From Bacillota bacterium (GTDB lineage Bacteria; Bacillota; Clostridia; Christensenellales; UBA1242), in contig WQSK01000022.1 of the NCBI GenBank assembly GCA_009787915.1, positions 1-13,741 of the forward strand: a DNA stretch of 13,741 nt. Direction: 5' to 3'. Positions within the stretch are counted from its first letter, which is position 1. The number at the start of each line of letters is the position of its first letter. Below the pieces are notes generated by a model, which was not told the origin of the DNA, searched no databases, and was given only the letters and a program-made list of their open reading frames with translations. This document shows, in pieces, positions 1 to 6,329 of this stretch. The translations under genes were made by a program, and so were the position numbers.

Positions 1-156
1 AGCATTTTCCTTGTTGCCTATACGCAAGAAACGTCCTAAGTCAATAAATCTGCAACCTGTACTTAACATTTTGAGCCCAAATTTCTGTTGTGTAGAAAGT
101 TTTCTCTCGGTTTTTACATTTTCTTTTGAAAGACCTTGCAATTCTTTAAACTTCAT
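1..156 (-). CDS. Hypothetical protein, N-terminal part (runs off left edge)
   Basis: An open frame of 52 codons starts at an ATG (complement of 154-156) and runs off the left edge. The N-terminus reads MKFKELQGLSKENV and is basic, with no signal peptide or membrane segment. I do not recognise the family. The start is supported by an SD-like TGAGGT (complement of 162-167) 5 nt upstream and by a good promoter at 195-223, which gives a leader of about 30 nt. It is therefore a leadered gene, unlike many in this window. It lies downstream of tRNA-Gln on the same strand but has its own promoter. Confidence 0.6.
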   Translation of the reverse strand, partial: MKFKELQGLSKENVKTERKLSTQQKFGLKMLSTGCRFIDLGRFLRIGNKENA

Positions 157-194
157 ATAATACCTCATTAAAATTATCTTTTGATTATCTAATC

Positions 195-223
195 AAGATA
201 TCACAAAAACCCGAACTTGTCAA
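195..223 (-). promoter_or_regulatory. Promoter of the left-edge minus-strand gene
   Basis: On the minus strand, TTGACA (complement of 218-223) is followed by a 17-bp spacer and TATCTT (complement of 195-200). Transcription should start near position 188, leaving a leader of roughly 32 nt with an SD before the ATG at 156. Confidence 0.7.
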
Positions 224-260
224 TTTCCGCATTGCAAGATAATTTTGGTAGTTTTCTAAT

Positions 261-335
261 TGGCTGGGGCGAAAGGATTTGAACCTCTGAATGTCGGAGT
301 CAAAGTCCGATGCCTTACCGCTTGGCGACGCCCCA
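261..335 (-). tRNA. tRNA-Gln (anticodon UUG)
   Basis: The minus strand folds into a complete cloverleaf. The acceptor stem TGGGGCG/CGCCCCA has 7 pairs (265-271 with 329-335). The anticodon stem TCGGA/TCCGA closes the loop CTTTGAC, giving anticodon TTG, which reads CAA glutamine codons. The T arm has the TTCAAAT loop, the discriminator base is G as expected for glutamine, and CCA is encoded in the DNA (complement of 261-263). A strong promoter lies at 358-386. No intrinsic terminator is evident just downstream. Confidence 0.95.
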
Positions 336-357
336 AGGTACTGTTCAAGATTTTTGT

Positions 358-386
358 ATTATACACCATAATTATCGTTTGGTCAA
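358..386 (-). promoter_or_regulatory. tRNA-Gln promoter
   Basis: On the minus strand, TTGACC (complement of 381-386), a 17-bp spacer and a perfect TATAAT (complement of 358-363) lie about 22 bp before the mature tRNA end. Its -35 overlaps the -35 of the divergent GNAT-gene promoter. Confidence 0.8.
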
Positions 387-407
387 CCACTTAATTTCAA
401 GTACACT
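379..407 (+). promoter_or_regulatory. Putative leaderless promoter of the 413 GNAT gene
   Basis: TTGGTC (379-384), 17 bp, TACACT (402-407), then 5 nt to the ATG at 413. There is no SD before the ATG. The hexamers are imperfect, but the spacing matches the better examples in the window. Confidence 0.5.
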
Positions 408-412
408 AAAAT

Positions 413-892
413 ATGGACAAAAACATCAAGATAATAAATTTGGCAAGCGAACCGAAGTTTGTAGAACAAGTCGCAAAGTGGCTTTATGACGAGTGGGATA
501 CAAACGACGGCAGGAACTATGCCGATGCGCTCTATAGGACAAAACATTCTATGTGCAAAGACCGTGTTCCGCAAACCTATATCGCGGTTTTGGGCGGGGA
601 ACTGGTTGGGACCGTTCACATTTGGAACAATGATTTAAAGTGTCGCCAAGATTTAACACCGTGGATTGCGGCTTTGTATGTCAAAGAAAAACATCGAGGG
701 AAGGGAATTGGCACCGCGCTTCAACTAAAGTGTATTGAGGCTGTGAGAAAAATGGGGTATCCGAAACTTTATTTAATAACCGACCACGAAAACTATTACG
801 AAAAGACGGGTTGGGAGTTTTTGGAAACTGCGCCATTAATGGGTGAGAAAACAACAAGGATTTATCAATTTGATATAAGTATGATGAAATAG
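413..892 (+). CDS. GNAT family N-acetyltransferase
   Basis: This 159-aa protein has the size of a single GNAT domain, the fold that transfers an acetyl group from acetyl-CoA to an amine. Motif A is visible: strand residues 85-90 (IAALYV) lead into the pyrophosphate-binding turn R95-G-K-G-I-G100, followed by a helix. The C-terminal part (about 115-140) has the usual GNAT strand and YYEKTGW segment, in which a Tyr often acts as general acid. The substrate is unknown; small molecules, antibiotics and peptides are all possible. The ATG at 413 is chosen because the -10 box ends 5 nt upstream and no SD is present. The stop is immediately followed by the promoter of the next small gene. Confidence 0.85.
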   Translation: MDKNIKIINLASEPKFVEQVAKWLYDEWDTNDGRNYADALYRTKHSMCKDRVPQTYIAVLGGELVGTVHIWNNDLKCRQDLTPWIAALYVKEKHRGKGIGTALQLKCIEAVRKMGYPKLYLITDHENYYEKTGWEFLETAPLMGEKTTRIYQFDISMMK

Positions 893-893
893 T

Positions 894-922
894 TTGACTC
901 TTTGTTTATAATAGTTTATTAA
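894..922 (+). promoter_or_regulatory. Leaderless-type promoter of the 61-aa gene
   Basis: TTGACT (894-899), 17 bp, TATTAA (917-922), then 8 nt to the ATG at 931. A consensus TATAAT also lies at 906-911 inside the spacer, but it has no -35 at proper distance. Confidence 0.5.
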
Positions 923-930
923 TCAAAGTA

Positions 931-1116
931 ATGGAAAGATTAACTCCCGAGCAATTTGCAGAATTTTCAAAAGCCTATAAGGATAACCTTGCAAGTACAT
1001 CACCATTTTTGTTTGAAGAGGAAAATTCTGTGCCAGATTTTTCTGATTTAGGTTTGTGTGCTGATATTTTCGGTGATATGTCACCTGAAGATTTTTCTGA
1101 AAAATACGAATTGTAA
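931..1116 (+). CDS. Small acidic hypothetical protein
   Basis: This 61-aa protein begins MERLTPEQFAEFSKAY and is strongly acidic, rich in Asp, Glu, Phe and Ser, with no membrane segment or recognised motif. The amphipathic N-terminal stretch (residues 4-20) could form a helix. No SD precedes the ATG, but a promoter of the leaderless type does. It sits alone between the GNAT and ATPase genes, each with its own promoter. Function is unknown. Coding status rests on the intact frame, the promoter placement and the tight fit between its neighbours. Confidence 0.55.
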   Translation: MERLTPEQFAEFSKAYKDNLASTSPFLFEEENSVPDFSDLGLCADIFGDMSPEDFSEKYEL

Positions 1117-1127
1117 CATGAAATTTG

Positions 1128-1156
1128 TTGCACTAAATCTTAATTATGGTTAAAAT
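1128..1156 (+). promoter_or_regulatory. Leaderless-type promoter of the P-type ATPase operon
   Basis: TTGCAC (1128-1133), 17 bp, TAAAAT (1151-1156), then exactly 6 nt (AATCTT) to the ATG at 1163. No SD is present. Confidence 0.7.
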
Positions 1157-1162
1157 AATCTT

Positions 1163-3949
1163 ATGTACGATTTATCGATTAAGGATGTCGAGAAAAAACT
1201 TGGCGTCGACAAAAAAGTTGGTTTAACCGAGGGTGATGCGGAAGCCAGGCTTTTATCGGACGGAAAGAATGCTATTCGCGAGGGAAAACAAGTCCACCCA
1301 ATTTTAAAGTTTCTTAAACAGTTCACAAACGTTTTGATTATCATCCTTATGATTGCGTCGGGTTTGCAAATTGCAATTGCTATTATTGAAAACGAGGTCA
1401 AAGAATACATCAGTGCGGGTCTTATTTGGACCGTCATTTTGGTCAATGCGTTTATCGGTTATATCCAAGAAAGTAAAGCCGAAAAGGCGGTAGAGGCGTT
1501 AAAAAATCAGACCAAGCCCTATGCCAAGGCACTTCGCGGTGGCGAGGTCGTCAAGGTCAAGGCGGAAGAATTGGTTGTTGGCGATATTGTTTTGTTAGAA
1601 GCAGGCGACATTGTCCCAGCAGATTTAAGGCTCTTTGAATGTGCTAGTTTGCAAATTGAAGAAGCCGCACTCACGGGGGAGTCTGTCCCTAGCCAAAAAA
1701 ATACCGAACAAATCGAGGTCAAGGGTGTTGCCCTTGGTGACCGTACTAATATGGCGTTCATGGGTGGCGTTGTAACCTACGGGCGCGGTCGAGGTATCGT
1801 TGTTGCCGCAGGGATGAACACCGAAATGGGTCTTATTGCCACCGACCTCAACCGTTTAAAAGCCCCAAAGACCCCACTTGCAAAACGTCTTGATAAAACC
1901 AGTCATATGATTGCGATACTTGTTGGTTTGGTGTCCATTGGTATTTTTGCATCGCGCCTTTTGACGGGTGAAACCGTTATTGATGCCATGATGATTACGA
2001 TTGCGATTGCGGTTTGCTCGGTTCCCGAGGGATTGCCAGCCGCGGTGTCGATTACTATGGCACTGGCGACCCAGCGTATGAGTAAAAAGAAGGCTATCAT
2101 GCGAAATCTGCCAGCGGTTGAAACTTTGGGCAGTACCGAAATTATTTGCAGTGACAAAACGGGAACAATCACCCTTAACAAGATGACCGTGCAAAACATC
2201 TTTATGTACAGCGGTGCGAAACCAAAAGTTTTTGAAATAAAAGGGCAGATGTTAAACGTTCGCCATTGCCTTGAAAACGATTGCCAAACCGATATCAAAG
2301 ATATTGACGAGTTCAGAAATCGCAAGTGCTTTAAAATGCTTATGGAAACGATGTTGCTCTGTAACGACTCGCAAACTCGTTACGAGCATGGTGTTCTTTC
2401 CACAATCGGTGACCCGACGGAAACCGCCCTTGTCCACGCGGCAAACAGATTTGGTTTCAGCAAAGAATACGCCGATGCGAAATACCTCCGTGTTTGCGAA
2501 ATCCCATTTGACAGCGAACGGAAACTTATGAGTACCGTCAACCGCATGGAGAACGAACTTATATTGTTCACAAAGGGCGCGCCCGTGAGCATTATGGAGC
2601 GTTGCACCAAAATCCTCGACAACGGAAAAGTTCGACCTATAACCGAAAAAGACCGAAAAGAAATCGACGACGCAGGAACCAAGTTCGCGAAAGATGCACT
2701 TAGGGTATTGGGGTATGCGTATAAACCGCTTGGTTCAAAAAAAGAATTCAAAGCCTGCCTAAGTGACGAGTCCGACCTTATATTTGTTGGTCTGACAGGC
2801 ATGATTGACCCGCCAAGGGAAGAAGTTTACGAGAGTATCAAGACCTGCAAAGCCGCGCACATCAAAGTTGTCATGATAACAGGCGACCACAAGGATACTG
2901 CTTTTGCGATTGCAAAACAAATCGGCATCGCGGAAGAAGAGGACGAGGTCATCACAGGGGCACAACTTAATGAAATCAGCGACGACGAGTTACGCGCAAA
3001 TGTTTTTAAATACAGTGTCTATGCACGCGTCAACCCAGAGCACAAAGTCCGTATCGTCGAGGCGTTTAAGGCCAATGACAAAGTCGTTGCTATGACAGGT
3101 GACGGTGTGAACGACGCGGCAAGTATCAAGGCCGCCGATATCGGTGTTGGCATGGGCATCACTGGAACCGACGTAACGAAAAAGGTCGCCGATATGATTT
3201 TGACAGACGACAACTTTGCAACAATCGTTGGTGCGGTCAAAGAAGGTCGTCGAACGCTCACGAACATCAAAAAGATTGTCATCTATTTGTTTGGTATCAG
3301 TTTGGCGGAACTTATTTTGCTGACAACAATCATTGTTATCTTTGGCATGAACTTCTTTGGGCCGATTCTGATTCTGTGGATTAACGTTATTACGGGGACT
3401 TTGCCTGCGCTTGCCTTGGGTTCATTGCCTGCCGAAAAAGACATCATGAACCAACGACCCACGTCGGCCCGACAGAGTTTGTTCAGGGGGCAGACAGGTC
3501 GATTATTAGTGATTTACAGTTTGTTCCAGGTCGTGCTCTGCGGAAGTGTTTATTTCCTCGCATATTTTGGTCTAAACCTATCGTCGATTGAGAGTGTCAC
3601 GGTTGCTTATCTAACCCTCGTCATCATTGAAGCAATTCAAACATTCAACCTTTGTTCAACTAAAACCACGGTGTTTTCAAAAAGAACATTTAGCAGCAAG
3701 TGGGTGAACGGCGCGGTGTTGGGGTCGCTTGTAATCGGTTTCATCCCAATCATTGTTCCTATCGCGGTTTTCCAAGCAGCCCTCGGGGTTACGGCAATCA
3801 GCGGTGCGATGTGGTTAGTGGCCTTTGCCTTTGCTTTGTTAATCATCCCTATGGTCGAGGCGTACAAGTACTATATGCGTCGTCAAGACCGTGCAAAAAA
3901 AGAGGCGGAATTAGAGCAATCTGCGGTTCAACAAACTATGGCAGTATAA
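1163..3949 (+). CDS. P2-type cation-transporting ATPase (Ca2+-ATPase-like)
   Basis: This 928-aa integral membrane pump uses ATP to move cations, and its length is normal for the P2 family. Domain order is canonical: cytoplasmic N-terminus (1-50), M1-M2 (about 52-105), actuator domain with TGES at 171-174, M3-M4 with the PEGLPA kink (E289), phosphorylation site D331 in DKTGT, nucleotide domain with the KGAP segment, TGDGVND hinge (D647, D651), and M5-M10. Overall similarity is to SERCA/PMCA-like bacterial Ca2+ pumps. Oddity: in M6 the family's LWxNLxTDGLP is LWINVITGTLP here. N741 and T744 are kept, but the metal-binding Asp (SERCA D800) is Gly745. M5 keeps E716 (SERCA E771 position). The transported ion is therefore uncertain. 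It is the first gene of an operon with a Nudix gene 1 nt downstream. Confidence 0.93.
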   Translation: MYDLSIKDVEKKLGVDKKVGLTEGDAEARLLSDGKNAIREGKQVHPILKFLKQFTNVLIIILMIASGLQIAIAIIENEVKEYISAGLIWTVILVNAFIGYIQESKAEKAVEALKNQTKPYAKALRGGEVVKVKAEELVVGDIVLLEAGDIVPADLRLFECASLQIEEAALTGESVPSQKNTEQIEVKGVALGDRTNMAFMGGVVTYGRGRGIVVAAGMNTEMGLIATDLNRLKAPKTPLAKRLDKTSHMIAILVGLVSIGIFASRLLTGETVIDAMMITIAIAVCSVPEGLPAAVSITMALATQRMSKKKAIMRNLPAVETLGSTEIICSDKTGTITLNKMTVQNIFMYSGAKPKVFEIKGQMLNVRHCLENDCQTDIKDIDEFRNRKCFKMLMETMLLCNDSQTRYEHGVLSTIGDPTETALVHAANRFGFSKEYADAKYLRVCEIPFDSERKLMSTVNRMENELILFTKGAPVSIMERCTKILDNGKVRPITEKDRKEIDDAGTKFAKDALRVLGYAYKPLGSKKEFKACLSDESDLIFVGLTGMIDPPREEVYESIKTCKAAHIKVVMITGDHKDTAFAIAKQIGIAEEEDEVITGAQLNEISDDELRANVFKYSVYARVNPEHKVRIVEAFKANDKVVAMTGDGVNDAASIKAADIGVGMGITGTDVTKKVADMILTDDNFATIVGAVKEGRRTLTNIKKIVIYLFGISLAELILLTTIIVIFGMNFFGPILILWINVITGTLPALALGSLPAEKDIMNQRPTSARQSLFRGQTGRLLVIYSLFQVVLCGSVYFLAYFGLNLSSIESVTVAYLTLVIIEAIQTFNLCSTKTTVFSKRTFSSKWVNGAVLGSLVIGFIPIIVPIAVFQAALGVTAISGAMWLVAFAFALLIIPMVEAYKYYMRRQDRAKKEAELEQSAVQQTMAV

Positions 3950-3950
3950 T

Positions 3951-4448
3951 ATGGAAAGGCTTGATTTAGTAGACAAAGATGGGGAACTTCTTGGGGTAAC
4001 CTATGTGCGCGACAGTCGCCCGCTTTTGGAGCATGAATTTATCCAAGACATTAAAATCTGGATTAAAGATACGGTGTCTGGGAAGTTTTTGTTTCAAAAA
4101 CATGTGCCACGAAAGGGGAGTTTATACGGTTTAACGGGCGGATGTGTTGTTTCGGGCGAGTCACCCCTTGACGCAGTTCTTCGCGAAACCAAAGAAGAAA
4201 TCGGTTTGGAATTATTGCGTGATGAGGTTGTTTGCTTGGGTAATTTTGTTCATAGGGAAACGTTTTTTACAACGGTATATTTTTATGAAAAAGATTTTTC
4301 AAAAACAAAGTTTGTTCCCGACCCAAGAGAGGTTGAGTCTGTTCATTGGTTCACGTTGGGGGAGGCTATGGAACTTGACAAAAAAGGGCTAATGCGCCCT
4401 TCGACATATGAAACTTACACACGGTTTATTTTAGCAACAAACGATTGA
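3951..4448 (+). CDS. Nudix hydrolase, IPP-isomerase-like branch
   Basis: This 165-aa protein has a complete Nudix box: G64-x5-E70-x7-R78-E79-T-K-E82-E83-I-G85-L. This is the Mg2+-binding helix that hydrolyses nucleoside-diphosphate-type substrates. The N-terminus (LVDKDGELLG, then a histidine-containing linker and strand IKIWI) resembles the Nudix group annotated as isopentenyl-diphosphate-isomerase-like; the substrate is not predictable. The ATG is 1 nt after the ATPase stop with no SD, so translation is probably coupled or re-initiated. Its last 18 nt overlap the end of the convergent three-TM gene, and a terminator for that gene is embedded in this reading frame at 4384-4401. Confidence 0.88.
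   Translation: MERLDLVDKDGELLGVTYVRDSRPLLEHEFIQDIKIWIKDTVSGKFLFQKHVPRKGSLYGLTGGCVVSGESPLDAVLRETKEEIGLELLRDEVVCLGNFVHRETFFTTVYFYEKDFSKTKFVPDPREVESVHWFTLGEAMELDKKGLMRPSTYETYTRFILATND
4380..4401 (-). terminator. Intrinsic terminator of the three-TM gene, inside the Nudix CDS
   Basis: On the minus strand, the stem AAGGGC/GCCCTT (4396-4401 with 4384-4389, 6 bp, 6-nt loop) is followed by a T run (complement of 4380-4385, two of which close the stem). It lies about 30 nt beyond the minus-strand stop. On the plus strand it is coding sequence without a 3' T run, so it should be directional. Confidence 0.55.
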
Positions 4449-4739
4449 CGGGAAAGCGAGGGTGAGTGCGCTGGTAACCATTAGCACCATGATTGCGACG
4501 AACGCGATTGTGATAAACAAGACGTTTAGGCGTTTCATTGTTGGGCACTCGATTTTGTCCATAAAGGCTTTGAGCGACGGCACGGCAAGGAGCATACACA
4601 GGATGTAGATGCTCGCGATGCTGTAGGCGGCGGCAGAGTTTGCTTCCGAAAACGCCGACACGAAGAATGTGGTGATGCCTGTGACGGTCAAAACTGTGGT
4701 GAAAACCATCAAACAAATGTTCAGATACTTATGTTTCAT
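4431..4739 (-). CDS. Small membrane protein with three TM segments
   Basis: This 102-aa protein contains three hydrophobic stretches, about residues 6-29, 36-56 and 70-96. Short polar links include KAFMDKIE at 57-64, and the C-terminus ends in two Cys. No family is recognised. The ATG is fixed by a leaderless promoter of high quality (TTGACA-N17-TAAAAT-N6-ATG) and no SD is present. It is divergent from the HAD gene across only 36 bp in which the two promoters interleave. It is convergent with the Nudix gene, overlapping it by 18 nt. An antisense reading of similar extent in another frame is a shadow. Its role is unknown. Confidence 0.75.
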   Translation of the reverse strand: MKHKYLNICLMVFTTVLTVTGITTFFVSAFSEANSAAAYSIASIYILCMLLAVPSLKAFMDKIECPTMKRLNVLFITIAFVAIMVLMVTSALTLAFPSIVCC

Positions 4740-4740
4740 G

Positions 4741-4769
4741 TTGTTATTTTAACTGAACTTTGGTATCAT
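4741..4769 (+). promoter_or_regulatory. Leaderless promoter of the HAD gene
   Basis: TTGTTA (4741-4746), 17 bp, TATCAT (4764-4769), 6 nt, ATG at 4776. It occupies almost exactly the same base pairs as the opposing promoter at 4746-4774. Confidence 0.65.
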
Positions 4770-4774
4770 GTCAA
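4746..4774 (-). promoter_or_regulatory. Leaderless promoter of the three-TM gene
   Basis: On the minus strand: TTGACA (complement of 4769-4774), 17 bp, TAAAAT (complement of 4746-4751), then 6 nt to the ATG at 4739. Confidence 0.75.
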
Positions 4775-4775
4775 C

Positions 4776-5372
4776 ATGATTATTGGTGTTGATATTGATG
4801 GTGTGCTGGCACAGGTCCACGAGTGGTATCTTGATGATGTTGCAAAATATTTTTTGGCGCAGGGGAAACCAATTATTGATGCTACTGCATATTCCGCGAC
4901 CGATATGTTTGGGGTGACAAGGGAGCAAGCCAACGAATATTGGGATACCGCAATTTGGCGTTACGCAAAAGATGTCGAGGTAATCGACGGGGCGGCGGAG
5001 TATATGGCCATGCTGAAAAAAGACGGACACACGATAATCATTAATACCGCACGTTGGTTGTCAAACCAAGACGACAAAGACGGAGAGAGGATGCGGGCAT
5101 TGGTGAGAAAGTGGCTTTTGAACCACAAAATTCCCTATGACAAATTGGTCTTTGCCGAGTTTGGTGGTGGGAACAAAATGACGTCTTGCCGAGAAAACAA
5201 TATTGATGTGCATATTGAGGACTCGCCTAAAGAGATTGAACTTGTCGCTCCGCACACGCCCGTTATAATTTTCGAGCAACCATATAATCGTGATTTCAAT
5301 ATCCAGAACACGCACAGGGCAAGGTCGTGGCGTGATGTCCATGACTATATCAACAAAATAAAAACTCGCTGA
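4776..5372 (+). CDS. HAD-superfamily nucleotidase-like phosphatase
   Basis: This 198-aa protein begins directly with the first HAD strand and motif I, D6-I-D8-G-V, where the first Asp is the expected nucleophile. Motif II is NTAR with T91, motif III Lys is K134 (NKMTSC), and motif IV is the acidic pair E148-D149 in IEDSP. Size and motifs match the compact HAD group annotated as putative 5'(3')-nucleotidases (YqfW/COG5663-like); the physiological substrate is not established from sequence. The start is placed at 4776, not at the in-frame ATG at 4731: the promoter's -10 ends 6 nt before 4776, and the extra 15 residues are unlike the family. The 3' end overlaps the convergent peptidase-like gene by 23 nt. 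Confidence 0.85.
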   Translation: MIIGVDIDGVLAQVHEWYLDDVAKYFLAQGKPIIDATAYSATDMFGVTREQANEYWDTAIWRYAKDVEVIDGAAEYMAMLKKDGHTIIINTARWLSNQDDKDGERMRALVRKWLLNHKIPYDKLVFAEFGGGNKMTSCRENNIDVHIEDSPKEIELVAPHTPVIIFEQPYNRDFNIQNTHRARSWRDVHDYINKIKTR

Positions 5373-5850
5373 GGGTTTCCGCCAACTTGTTTTTGCATAG
5401 AATACTATCGCTCATAGACGGGATGTGGATTGCAATGGATTGTGTCTTTAGATTGTTTTCCGAGATGTACTTAAGCGTGTGAAAAAACGCATTGTTACAC
5501 AGAAAGTTTGTGTTCTCGTGCGTTACATTGACATGATATCCTGCGTCCATAAGAAAATTCCGCATCGCCGTAAAATCATAGTTTGACATAAAAACATCTG
5601 CGCCCTGGGAAACACTCTTTTCAATGTCGATGCAACGAACGAGCCCAGACCCTTGGCCAATTTGTACAACGAGGTCAAAAGTATTGTCTTTTATCGCATC
5701 AATAATTTGCGCAACCGATTTATCCATATCGTTTTCAAGAAAGATTTTGTTGCTGGTACTTATTTTATCCAATAAAATCTTCGCAGAATTTGTTTCTCCT
5801 TTGAAACCGCAGACCAAGATTTTTGCCTTTTGTTGACTATTTGCCTTCAC
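5350..5850 (-). CDS. Miniature pyroglutamyl-peptidase (C15)-like protein, GTG start
   Basis: This 166-aa protein resembles pyrrolidone-carboxyl peptidase, which removes N-terminal pyroglutamate. Seen: the ILVCGF first strand (11-16), VVQIGQGSG (61-69) aligning with the family's IxxVGQAGG, then Glu77, Cys118 in FLCN and His142 in IHIP. These are plausible equivalents of the Glu/Cys/His triad (E81, C144, H168 in the Bacillus enzyme). The Cys-to-His spacing of 24 is identical to that enzyme, but Glu-to-Cys is about 22 shorter because the substrate-loop region is missing. The whole protein is about 50 residues shorter than usual. The start is GTG, fixed by TATAAT 6 nt upstream. It may have altered specificity or be a degenerate paralogue. 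Confidence 0.7.
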   Translation of the reverse strand: MKANSQQKAKILVCGFKGETNSAKILLDKISTSNKIFLENDMDKSVAQIIDAIKDNTFDLVVQIGQGSGLVRCIDIEKSVSQGADVFMSNYDFTAMRNFLMDAGYHVNVTHENTNFLCNNAFFHTLKYISENNLKTQSIAIHIPSMSDSILCKNKLAETLSEFLFC

Positions 5851-5861
5851 GATTGTATTAT
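5833..5861 (+). promoter_or_regulatory. Leaderless promoter of the GNAT-SH3 operon
   Basis: TTGACT (5833-5838, inside the C15-like coding region), 17 bp, TATTAT (5856-5861), 6 nt, ATG at 5868. Its -10 overlaps the opposing -10 by 5 bp. Confidence 0.75.
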
Positions 5862-5885
5862 AATATCATGAAGATAGTTTGTAAA
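5857..5885 (-). promoter_or_regulatory. Leaderless promoter of the C15-like gene
   Basis: On the minus strand: TTTACA (complement of 5880-5885, inside the GNAT coding region), 17 bp, TATAAT (complement of 5857-5862), 6 nt, GTG at 5850. Confidence 0.75.
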
Positions 5886-6329
5886 GAATCTACAATTAGT
5901 GATTTGGAAAAGCGGTGGGATTATTTGATTGCCGAGAACTCTGGCGACAATCGTTGGGGCATTTGGAAAAAACAGTCTATTAACGACAACAAAAGCGGTA
6001 AGGTAAAAACTTTTTTTGCGCTCCTCGGAAAAGAAATAATCGGTGAAGTGACTTTGATTTTTGAAAAATCGGAACTTAATGCTTTGCGTGTCAACAAAGA
6101 ATACGAAGGAAAAGGTGTTGCGAGTGAACTTGTGAAGTTTGTTGAAAACTGGGCAATCGGTCGAGGCATAAAATACCTGATTATCGGTGTCGAGCCTTGC
6201 GAAGTACGAAACATGCAAATTTATTTCCATTGGGGCTATACGGATTTTGTGGAAAGCAAACATGAAACATTAATCAACGAGGAAATCTTGGTTTTATATT
6301 ACAAAAAGGATTTAAGGAGAAATAAATGA
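5868..6329 (+). CDS. GNAT family N-acetyltransferase
   Basis: This 153-aa protein has the size of a single acetyl-CoA-dependent acetyltransferase domain. Motif A is recognisable: ALRV (72-75), then EYEGKGVASELVKF with the Gly-rich turn at E80-G81-K-G83-V-A85 and a following helix. Residues 114-126 (RNMQIYFHWGYTDF) match the GNAT end pattern in which residues after the CoA site include a Tyr. The target is unknown. The ATG at 5868 is chosen because a -10 box ends 6 nt upstream; an in-frame start at 5823 would lie upstream of the promoter's -10. The stop overlaps the start of the SH3 gene (ATGA), so the two are translationally coupled and may act together. Confidence 0.85.
   Translation: MKIVCKESTISDLEKRWDYLIAENSGDNRWGIWKKQSINDNKSGKVKTFFALLGKEIIGEVTLIFEKSELNALRVNKEYEGKGVASELVKFVENWAIGRGIKYLIIGVEPCEVRNMQIYFHWGYTDFVESKHETLINEEILVLYYKKDLRRNK

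Noticed and set aside
906..911. Perfect TATAAT before the 61-aa gene as the -10
   Set aside because: No acceptable -35 lies 16-18 bp upstream; TATTAA at 917-922 pairs with TTGACT at exactly 17 bp.
3930..3950. TATAAT directly before the Nudix ATG as a promoter
   Set aside because: It abuts the ATG with no room for a start site and has no -35 at 17 bp; operon coupling explains the gene better.
4731..4775. Upstream in-frame ATG (4731) for the HAD gene
   Set aside because: It lies upstream of the proposed promoter and within the opposite gene's start region; the added residues are not part of the HAD fold, while 4776 starts directly at the first strand.
5355..5385. Hairpin at the HAD/C15-like convergent junction as a terminator
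   Set aside because: The stem CTC/GAG is only about 3 bp plus interrupted A-T pairs; too weak to call.
5823..5867. Upstream in-frame start (5823) for the second GNAT gene
   Set aside because: It precedes the -10 box and lies in the coding region of the minus-strand C15-like gene; ATG 5868 is 6 nt after the -10.
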